Shown here in pieces: positions 1 to 5,595 of a stretch of 6,754 nucleotides of DNA. The notes under the pieces were generated by a model, which saw only the letters and a list, made by a program, of their open reading frames with translations, was not told the origin of the DNA and did not search any database. The translations under genes were made by a program, and so were the position numbers. Position 1 is the stretch's first letter. Every line of letters begins with the position of its first letter. This DNA is from Thermomicrobiaceae bacterium (GTDB lineage: Bacteria; Chloroflexota; Chloroflexia; Thermomicrobiales; Thermomicrobiaceae): the NCBI GenBank assembly GCA_007123655.1, contig SKKR01000426.1:1-6754 (forward strand), given 5' to 3'.

Positions 1-213
1 GACCATCATATCCGCTTCCTGCAGGACTTCAAGACCCTCAATATTATCAGAACGGTTCGGGTCAATGATCCCATCCGTCTGCGCATAGCATACGGAAACG
101 GTGAAGCCGTAGCGGTCATTCAGGATTCTCGCCAGTCCGCTCACGCCGATTCCACCGATTCCGATCATGTGGATCGTTGCCGGTAGAGGAGGTAGCGCTG
201 ATCGTTCGCTCAT
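1..213 (-). CDS. murC: MurC N-terminus running into ThuA-like sequence (partial, possible chimera)
   Basis: The frame is open from an ATG at 211-213 to the left window edge, giving 71 codons with no stop. Residues 1-34 look like the start of UDP-N-acetylmuramate--L-alanine ligase, the cytoplasmic enzyme that adds the first stem-peptide residue. They hold IHMIGIGGIGVSGLARIL, the glycine-rich N-terminal Rossmann loop of MurC. MurC normally continues with a second beta strand ending in GSD; this is missing. Residues 35-71 instead read YGFTVSVCYAQTDG, IDPNRSDNIEGLEVL and EADMMV, which I recall from ThuA-like domain proteins, not Mur ligases. The start is supported by an AGGGA Shine-Dalgarno seven bases upstream and by following the ftsW stop by 14 bp, a normal dcw junction. 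The first part is therefore confidently murC; the second part is probably foreign. The ATP-binding and C-terminal domains would lie outside the window, if present. The symbol applies only to the N-terminal part. Confidence 0.7.
   Translation of the reverse strand, partial: MSERSALPPLPATIHMIGIGGIGVSGLARILNDRYGFTVSVCYAQTDGIIDPNRSDNIEGLEVLQEADMMV
97..117 (-). other. Probable junction between murC-like and ThuA-like sequence
   Basis: Codons 33-39 of the left-edge frame (D-R-Y-G-F-T-V) are where MurC resemblance ends and ThuA-like resemblance begins. Both families have a helix, then a short turn and a beta strand here (MurC often reads RGYxVSGSD, ThuA-like proteins YGFxVTV), so a few bases of chance similarity could have supported a join. 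By hand count, bases 1-110 are about 51% GC, lower than the GC-rich genes to the right. The breakpoint is an inference from remembered family patterns and may be off by several codons. Confidence 0.5.
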
Positions 214-220
214 AACCGCT

Positions 221-225
221 TCCCT
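221..225 (-). promoter_or_regulatory. Shine-Dalgarno site of the murC-like frame
   Basis: On the minus strand AGGGA lies seven bases before the ATG at 211-213, within the short gap after the ftsW stop codon (228-230). It supports this ATG as a real start and fits translation directly after ftsW on one transcript. Confidence 0.6.
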
Positions 226-227
226 GG

Positions 228-1691
228 TCATCGGGACCGCCTCGAAGTCTCCGTCGACGTTCGTCCTCGACCAAATGTACCCCCGCCAGTGCGTCCCTGG
301 CTATCCGCGCCCCTGGCACGCGCTTCCCGGGAGCGATTACCGCCGCCCGAAGTAACCGGCGCGGGCCGCGGTGTCGGTCGTCGTTCACGTTCGCCGGAGC
401 GGGTCAGACGATTGCGGGAGCTACTATCCGTTGCGGGCTCGGCGGTGACGGGACCTGCCGGTTCAGCGCGGCGCCGAACCCGGCTCCGCGTAGATTTCAG
501 ATTTGACGTTACCCGAACATTGACCGGTTCAATCGTCTGCCGGGAGATGTTCAACAGGATCCCGATCGCCACCAGGGAAATGACCAGGGAACTCCCACCG
601 TAGGAGATAAACGGGATCGGAATGCCCGTGAATGGGATGGTGGTGGTAATGCCGCCGATATTGATCGAGGCCTGGGCGATTATCCAGGTCACGATCCCGA
701 CAGCGATCAGTGAACCGAACGCATCCGGTGCCCGCATGGCCACCTGATATCCGCGCCATGCCAGCACGATAAAGAGCATGAGCACAAACCCGGCACCCAT
801 CAGTCCGAGTTCCTCAGCGATAACCGCAAATATCGCATCATGGTGAGCCGCCGGAAGCCAGGCGAATTTCTGATGGCTCGCGCCGAGCCCTACCCCGAAT
901 ACCCCGCCACTTCCGATTGCGAGCTTGGCCTGAGCGAGTTGCCATCCCAGATTCCGAAGGTCGGCATCCGGATTCAGAAACATGAGGATCCGGTCGCGCC
1001 GGTAGTCGGCGGTAAGCGCCAGCGCCAGAAACGTTGAAAATCCGAGCGAGGTAAACAGCCCGAAATGAATCAGGTTCGCTCCCGCGACGAGAAACATGCT
1101 GAGCCCGATCATCGCCAGCAGCATCGATGTGCCGAGATCAGGTTGAAGCATCACGAGTCCGACGAGTCCGCCCAGCAGGATCCCGAACGGTATCAAGCCA
1201 TAGTTGAACTCGCGTACCCGCGTCCCTTTGGACGAAAGCCACGCGGCCAGATAAAGGACCATCGCAAGCTTGGCAACTTCGCTCGGCTGGAACGCGATCG
1301 GGCCAACCTGAATCCAGCGACTCGCCCCGAACACCTCCGGAGCGAGGCTCGGGAATGCAATCATGATGGCGAGGACCCCGACGACGAGCAACAGCCCGGG
1401 AAGCGCAAATTTCCGCCAGACGTGATAATCGATCGACATTGCGATCAGCATCCCGGACAGGCCGATGATTAGGTAGATCAGGTGCCGGGTCAGAAAGTAG
1501 TACCCGTCACCGCCTTCTTCTCGAACTCCGATCGCAAAGCTCGAGCTGAACACCATCACGGTGCCGAACATCACCATGATCAGGACGATCGTCAAGAGCC
1601 AGTAATCCGGTTGCTTGATGGCAGTCCGCCCGCTACTACGGATCGCTTCAAACATCGATGAACCTGATCGCTGGAGAACGCCACCGCTCAT
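228..1691 (-). CDS. ftsW: FtsW, SEDS-family septal peptidoglycan glycosyltransferase
   Basis: FtsW is a polytopic inner-membrane protein that polymerises lipid II at the septum together with a class B PBP. The 487-residue frame has about ten hydrophobic segments between residues 31 and 385. SEDS signatures are clear: GASRWIQVG...QPSEVAKL (122-142), QPDLGTS (183-189), AAHHDAIFAVIAEELG (281-296) and TGIPIPFISYGGSS (355-368). By analogy with E. coli FtsW and RodA, Asp285 in HHDAIF is the likely catalytic aspartate. FtsW rather than RodA is chosen because of its place between murD and murC and beside an ftsI-type PBP. The ATG overlaps the murD stop as ATGA and has a strong GGAGGA site; Met13 is an alternative start with no such site. 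Residues 391-487 form a polar, arginine-rich, probably disordered cytoplasmic tail, long for the family. The protein is about 100 residues longer than its conserved core. Confidence 0.95.
   Translation of the reverse strand: MSGGVLQRSGSSMFEAIRSSGRTAIKQPDYWLLTIVLIMVMFGTVMVFSSSFAIGVREEGGDGYYFLTRHLIYLIIGLSGMLIAMSIDYHVWRKFALPGLLLVVGVLAIMIAFPSLAPEVFGASRWIQVGPIAFQPSEVAKLAMVLYLAAWLSSKGTRVREFNYGLIPFGILLGGLVGLVMLQPDLGTSMLLAMIGLSMFLVAGANLIHFGLFTSLGFSTFLALALTADYRRDRILMFLNPDADLRNLGWQLAQAKLAIGSGGVFGVGLGASHQKFAWLPAAHHDAIFAVIAEELGLMGAGFVLMLFIVLAWRGYQVAMRAPDAFGSLIAVGIVTWIIAQASINIGGITTTIPFTGIPIPFISYGGSSLVISLVAIGILLNISRQTIEPVNVRVTSNLKSTRSRVRRRAEPAGPVTAEPATDSSSRNRLTRSGERERRPTPRPAPVTSGGGNRSREARARGADSQGRTGGGTFGRGRTSTETSRRSR
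1688..1691 (-). other. ATGA stop/start overlap of murD and ftsW
   Basis: The murD TGA (1688-1690) and the ftsW ATG (1689-1691) share bases. This arrangement favours translational coupling, so FtsW output would follow MurD translation; the coupling is an inference. Confidence 0.85.
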
Positions 1692-3112
1692 GCCGTTCCT
1701 CCGTACTGCCCCGGTCGCAGGCGACTAACGGCATCACGAAACTGCTCTCCGCGGTCGAACTCATCCTGAAACATCCCGAAGCTCGCGCAGGCAGGCGAGA
1801 GGAGCACGACGCCATCTGCAAGAACCCACTCGCGCGCAAGCCGGACCGCCTCGCTCATCGAATCGACGGGCTCGGATACATTCGGAGCGCCGGCGTCAAC
1901 CAGGAGCTGTCGCAGCCGGGGCGTCTCCTCTCCGTCGAGGAGGACGATACCGGTGGTCATCCGCGTGGCGACGTCAGCAAACTCGTCCAGTCGCGTTCGC
2001 TTGCCCGAGCCGCCGGCGATCAGCACAATCGGCCGATCCTGGAATGTCTCAAGCGCCGCGATCGCCGCGGCCGGAGCAGTCGCGGTCGTGTCATTGACGA
2101 ACGCGATCCCGTCAACGACCGCCACGAGTTCCTGACGGTGCGGGATAGCTTCCGCGTCGCGAAGACCAGACCGAACGTCCTCGACCGGTGCCCCGGCCAG
2201 GATGGCCGCCGCGGATGCCGCCAGAGCGTTGGCAATAACGTGACGTCCGCTGATCGGCAGTTCAGCCGACTCGATCAGATCGGTCCGTTCGCCCGTCCAG
2301 CGCCAGTACAGCGTTTCATCGTCCAGGCCGGCCCCATCCTCGTTTCCGTCCAGAACGCCGAACGGAACCACCGTTGCGTCACTTACCGCGCGGCTATCCC
2401 AGCAAGCGTTATCGTTTCGATTCACGACGAACCAATCATCGGGACGCTGAAACCTCGTGATGTGGCGCTTCGCCTCGATGTAGTCACCCAGCGAGTCGTA
2501 GCGGTTCAGGTGGTCTTCGCTGATGTTCGTCAGCACGGCTATATGCGGGCTCATCTCGTAGTCGGCCAGACCCTCAAGCTGCCAGCTTGACAGTTCGAGC
2601 ACGACCGGAGTTTCCGCCTGGATCCGGTCGAGCTGTGCAAGGGCGGACGTTCCCATGTTCCCGGCAAGCACCGTTTCCGGCCGGTGGCGGGCGAGAATCC
2701 CCGCACAGATCGTGGCGGTGGTCGTCTTGCCCTTGGTGCCGGTAATCCCAATGATCGGTGCCGGACACGCGCGGAAGAACAGCGACATCTCCATTTCGAT
2801 CGGGATGCCGTTGCGGCGTGCTCGCTGTAACCATGGTGAACTCAGGGGTACCCCGGGGTTGCGGACAATGAGGTCCGCGCTATCGAAATCCTCTTCCCGG
2901 TGCTCGCCCAGCCGGTAGCGGACGGGGAGACCTCCGATCGCTCTGATCGACGATTGCAAGGTCTCCGCGTCACGGAGATCGGTGACCGTCACGTCCGCGC
3001 CCTGGCTGACCAGATATCGTGTGACGCCAACGCCCCCCTGCCTGGTACCGAGGCCCATAACAAGCGCTCGCTTCCCGGCAAGTTCGAGCGGTTGATTGCG
3101 CTCGCGCCCCAT
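1688..3112 (-). CDS. murD: MurD, UDP-N-acetylmuramoyl-L-alanine--D-glutamate ligase
   Basis: MurD is the cytoplasmic ATP-dependent ligase that adds D-glutamate to UDP-MurNAc-L-Ala. The chosen 474-residue product is a little longer than the usual 430-460. In order it shows an N-terminal UDP-binding fold with GLGTRQGGVG (20-29), the ATP loop GITGTKGKTTT (122-132), ELSSWQLEG (173-181), NISEDHLNRY (196-205), YIEAK with the lysine expected to be carbamylated (Lys215), HRQEL (325-329), NDTTATAP (340-347), GGSGKR (367-372) and SPACASFGMF with EFDRG (439-455). The frame is open well upstream into mraY, but the ATG at 3112 has an AAGGTGGG site, starts 11 bp after the mraY stop and gives a normal MurD N-terminus. 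NDTTAT and the extra GG in the Rossmann loop differ from E. coli-type MurD (NDSKATN) and fit a divergent clade I recall from Chloroflexota and candidate phyla. The gene sits between mraY and ftsW, as in most dcw clusters. Confidence 0.94.
   Translation of the reverse strand: MGRERNQPLELAGKRALVMGLGTRQGGVGVTRYLVSQGADVTVTDLRDAETLQSSIRAIGGLPVRYRLGEHREEDFDSADLIVRNPGVPLSSPWLQRARRNGIPIEMEMSLFFRACPAPIIGITGTKGKTTTATICAGILARHRPETVLAGNMGTSALAQLDRIQAETPVVLELSSWQLEGLADYEMSPHIAVLTNISEDHLNRYDSLGDYIEAKRHITRFQRPDDWFVVNRNDNACWDSRAVSDATVVPFGVLDGNEDGAGLDDETLYWRWTGERTDLIESAELPISGRHVIANALAASAAAILAGAPVEDVRSGLRDAEAIPHRQELVAVVDGIAFVNDTTATAPAAAIAALETFQDRPIVLIAGGSGKRTRLDEFADVATRMTTGIVLLDGEETPRLRQLLVDAGAPNVSEPVDSMSEAVRLAREWVLADGVVLLSPACASFGMFQDEFDRGEQFRDAVSRLRPGQYGGTA
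1697..1702 (-). promoter_or_regulatory. Strong Shine-Dalgarno site of ftsW
   Basis: GGAGGA on the minus strand lies five bases before the ftsW ATG, inside the last codons of murD. It is the best ribosome-binding site in the window, and it decides the start at 1691 over the internal Met at 1655. Confidence 0.8.
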
Positions 3113-3116
3113 CGAT

Positions 3117-3124
3117 CCCACCTT
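3117..3124 (-). promoter_or_regulatory. Shine-Dalgarno site of murD
   Basis: AAGGTGGG on the minus strand starts at the last base of the mraY stop codon and ends four bases before the murD ATG (3110-3112). Its AAGG core is eight bases from the start. It decides the murD start over the much longer open frame that extends back through mraY. Confidence 0.7.
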
Positions 3125-4164
3125 CACACCATCGCCAGCGCAACGCCGAGCAAGCCCGCGAGCATCCCGATCAGCCAGAAACGCACCGTAATCTGCGTCT
3201 CGGACCAGCCTTTGAGTTCGAAATGCAGATGCAGCGGCGCCATCCGGAACAACCGTTTTCCACCCGTCGCCTTGAAGTAGATCACTTGCAATATCACCGA
3301 CATCGTCACCGCTACGAACACGAATCCGACGACCGGGAGCAGCAACCACTGTCCGGTCATGAACGCCGCGGTCGCGAGCGCCGCACCGAGCGAAAGCGAG
3401 CCCGTATCGCCCATGAAGACCTGCGCCGGATGGGCGTTGAACCAGAGAAAGCCCAGGATGGCGCCGGTCATCACGAAGCAGAACGTCACCACGTGAACCT
3501 GGCCCTGCAGAAACGCGATGATCCCGAACGCGGTAAATGCCACCGCGGCGGTACCACCGGCGAGCGAATCAAGACCGTCTGCCAGGTTCACCGCGTTCGC
3601 GGTCCCGGCAATCGCAAAAACGGCAATCGGGATGTAGAGCAAGCCGATCTCGTATCGCCCCAGCCATGGGATATTGATCGCGGTGAGTTCCAGCGGGAAA
3701 TGCAGGATCACCGCCGTCACGACGGAGAACAGAAGCAACCAGGCCATCTTGAACCGAGCGGTCATACCCGTCTTTCCGCCGCCCACGAGGTTCATCCGGT
3801 CGTCGATGGCGCCCAGGACGGCGGTCCCGATCAGCACGCCAAGAGGCAGGAGCATCGAAAGCCTGCCCGCCAGGTTGAACGTCAGAGTCAAAAGGATCAC
3901 GGGTACCGTAATCATCATGCCGCCCATCGTCGGCGTTCCAGTCTTCTGCGAATGCCCTTCCGGCTCTTCGATCCGGATCTGTTTGCCGACGCGATTTCGT
4001 CGCAGAAACTCGATGTATGGCCGGCCAACCAGCAACACGAACACAAACGCGATGCTTGACAACGCCATCGAGACCGCGAGGTTGTCAACGTGGTCCCCGG
4101 GCATGATGCTGTCTTGAAGCGGATTGAACAGCACCGGAATAACCATCGCGAACAGTCCAGTCAT
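3124..4164 (-). CDS. mraY: MraY, phospho-N-acetylmuramoyl-pentapeptide-transferase
   Basis: MraY is the integral membrane enzyme that transfers phospho-MurNAc-pentapeptide from UDP to undecaprenyl phosphate, giving lipid I. The 346-residue length is within the usual 320-370 range, and about ten hydrophobic segments follow a short N-terminal region. Signatures in order are HSQKTGTPTMGG (71-82), the Mg-binding aspartate pair in GAIDDRMNL (Asp121, Asp122), NAVNLADGLDSLAGG (190-204), FNAHPAQVFMGDTGSLSLG with Asp253 (242-260) and MAPLHLHFELKGW (308-320). The last motif normally reads HHH; here the middle residue is Leu313. The ATG overlaps the murF stop as ATGA, and I see no Shine-Dalgarno site, so coupling to murF is likely. 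In-frame methionines at residues 7, 21 and 33 also lack good sites and would shorten the N-terminus before the first membrane segment. Confidence 0.96.
   Translation of the reverse strand: MTGLFAMVIPVLFNPLQDSIMPGDHVDNLAVSMALSSIAFVFVLLVGRPYIEFLRRNRVGKQIRIEEPEGHSQKTGTPTMGGMMITVPVILLTLTFNLAGRLSMLLPLGVLIGTAVLGAIDDRMNLVGGGKTGMTARFKMAWLLLFSVVTAVILHFPLELTAINIPWLGRYEIGLLYIPIAVFAIAGTANAVNLADGLDSLAGGTAAVAFTAFGIIAFLQGQVHVVTFCFVMTGAILGFLWFNAHPAQVFMGDTGSLSLGAALATAAFMTGQWLLLPVVGFVFVAVTMSVILQVIYFKATGGKRLFRMAPLHLHFELKGWSETQITVRFWLIGMLAGLLGVALAMV
4161..4164 (-). other. ATGA stop/start overlap of murF and mraY
   Basis: The murF TGA (4161-4163) and the mraY ATG (4162-4164) overlap. Upstream of the ATG the minus strand reads GAATCGCCCGGC, with no purine-rich site, so ribosomes finishing murF are probably the main source of mraY initiation. 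That mechanism is inferred. Confidence 0.8.
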
Positions 4165-5564
4165 GCCGGGCGATTCATGTCTCGAATGGCGTCGACCACG
4201 TCTTCCATCATGACGCCTCGAGATCCTTTCACCAGTATGATGTCACCCGGCTCGATCAACGCCGGCAACTGATCGATCGCCTCAGATTTCGTCGCGAAGC
4301 GGGTTACCGAGTCGCCCGCGAGCCCGCTGTCTTCGCCGGCATCGGCAATGATTCGCGCTTTCTCGCCAGCCGTGATCAGTCTGGAGACAACGGCTGCCGC
4401 CCGGCGACCGACAATCCGGTGTCCCTCGTCCTCAAAATCCCCGAGTTCGAGGATGTCGCCGAATATCGCGACCTTGCGTTTTGCTTCCAGTTCGTCAAGA
4501 AGATTGAGTGCGGCAAGGCAGGACGTCGGGTTCGCGTTGTAGGTGTCGTCGATAATCGTGGATTGATTGATCCCGGGAAGGGTAATCAGCCGAAGTTGAA
4601 TGGTGGGGTCTTCGAAACCGGGAAGCATTTGATCCAGCCCCATTCCCATCGCCCGACCGACGGCGATCGCGGCGAGTACCATGTGCACGCTATGTGCCCC
4701 GATCAACGGCACGTTGATCTGATACTGCTCGCCGTCCATGAGTAACTGGAACGAGATCCCGTCCAGTCCATGGCTCTCGACATCACGTGCCCGAACCTCG
4801 CAATCGGGGGCGAGACCGTAGAACACCACTCTCGCCGAGGTTCGTTCGGCCATTGCTCGAACACGGAAATCGTCTCCATTGAGAATAGCCACCCCGTCCG
4901 GCGGGAGTGCTTCCGGGAGTTCAGTCTTCGTCTCCGCAATTGCTTCGAGCGAGCCCATCCGCTGCAGATGGGAGTGGCTCACATTCGTCACCACCCCGAT
5001 GGACGGTCTGGCGATCTGACACAGTTCACGGATCTCCCCGAGCCGGTATGCTCCGCCGATCTCGAGCACCGCGATGTCGGTATCGGGGTTGATGTCCAGC
5101 AGGGTGAGAGGGAGCCCAATCTCGTTGTTGAAGCTCGCCCGGGAGCGGATAACTGAGAATGACTGTCCGAGCACCGACGCGATCACCTCTTTGGTGCTTG
5201 ACTTCCCCATACTGCCGGTAATGCCAACAACCTGAACATCGTAGGTCGTTCGCCAGTACGACGCCAGGCGGGACAGAGCCGCAATCGTGCCGTCGACCTC
5301 GATCACCGGAACGCTGACCGATCCGCGGCTCTCGAGGAAGTACCCGGCGACGATCGCGCCGGACGCGCCACGGCTCACTGCCTCTTCGACGAACTCATGA
5401 CCATCAACGTGCTCCCCGGGAATCGCGACGAACAGATCGCCCCGCCCGACCTCACGGGAATCGTGAACGACCCGGTTGAACATCAGCTCCGGCGACGCAT
5501 CGCCGTGAAGCGTCCCCCTGGTGCCTTCCAGAACATCACGAAGCGTTATCACCGTCGTCTCCAT
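4161..5564 (-). CDS. murF: MurF, UDP-N-acetylmuramoyl-tripeptide--D-alanyl-D-alanine ligase
   Basis: MurF is the cytoplasmic ATP-dependent ligase that adds D-Ala-D-Ala to UDP-MurNAc-tripeptide, the last soluble precursor step before MraY. The 467-residue length is typical. Residues 1-105 form the UDP-substrate domain with HDSREVGRGDLFVAIPG (34-50). The ATP loop is GITGSMGKSSTKE (114-126), followed by FNNEIGLPLTLL (145-156), EIGGAYRLGEI (168-178), NVSHSHL (194-200) and AETKTEL with Lys213 as the expected carbamylated lysine. The C-terminal domain has DDTYNANPTS (339-348), GDILELGDF (369-377) and VKGSRGVMMEDVV (445-457). DDTYNANP and GDILELG separate it from MurE. The start is fixed by an in-frame TGA three codons upstream of the ATG; only a weak CCGGGA abuts it. 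It follows the PBP gene by 31 bp without an intervening murE. Confidence 0.96.
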   Translation of the reverse strand: METTVITLRDVLEGTRGTLHGDASPELMFNRVVHDSREVGRGDLFVAIPGEHVDGHEFVEEAVSRGASGAIVAGYFLESRGSVSVPVIEVDGTIAALSRLASYWRTTYDVQVVGITGSMGKSSTKEVIASVLGQSFSVIRSRASFNNEIGLPLTLLDINPDTDIAVLEIGGAYRLGEIRELCQIARPSIGVVTNVSHSHLQRMGSLEAIAETKTELPEALPPDGVAILNGDDFRVRAMAERTSARVVFYGLAPDCEVRARDVESHGLDGISFQLLMDGEQYQINVPLIGAHSVHMVLAAIAVGRAMGMGLDQMLPGFEDPTIQLRLITLPGINQSTIIDDTYNANPTSCLAALNLLDELEAKRKVAIFGDILELGDFEDEGHRIVGRRAAAVVSRLITAGEKARIIADAGEDSGLAGDSVTRFATKSEAIDQLPALIEPGDIILVKGSRGVMMEDVVDAIRDMNRPA

Positions 5565-5595
5565 TCCCGGGTGTCAGTGCCCGCATCGGACGTTC

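Noticed and set aside
168..178. Glycine repeats in the murC loop as a possible DNA repeat
   Set aside because: The short ATCGG/ATTCC iterations simply encode GIGGIG, the conserved nucleotide-binding loop, and do not extend further.
1658..2590. A 310-codon open frame on the plus strand opposite murD and the start of ftsW
   Set aside because: It is antisense to well-supported murD, its translation is rich in Arg, Asp, Pro and Val without recognisable motifs, and long antisense frames are common in GC-rich genes.
3113..3349. N-terminal extension of murD into mraY (79 further codons)
   Set aside because: The extension is mraY sequence read in another frame. A good Shine-Dalgarno site and a normal MurD N-terminus place the start at 3112.
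3223..4059. A 278-codon open frame on the plus strand opposite mraY
   Set aside because: The translation is dominated by His, Arg, Gln and Glu, as expected from reading an antisense frame of a membrane protein; it has no family signature.
5565..5595. Possible terminator or promoter in the 31-bp gap between the PBP gene and murF
   Set aside because: No hairpin followed by a T run and no recognisable -10 or -35 pair is visible; the spacing suits read-through in one operon.
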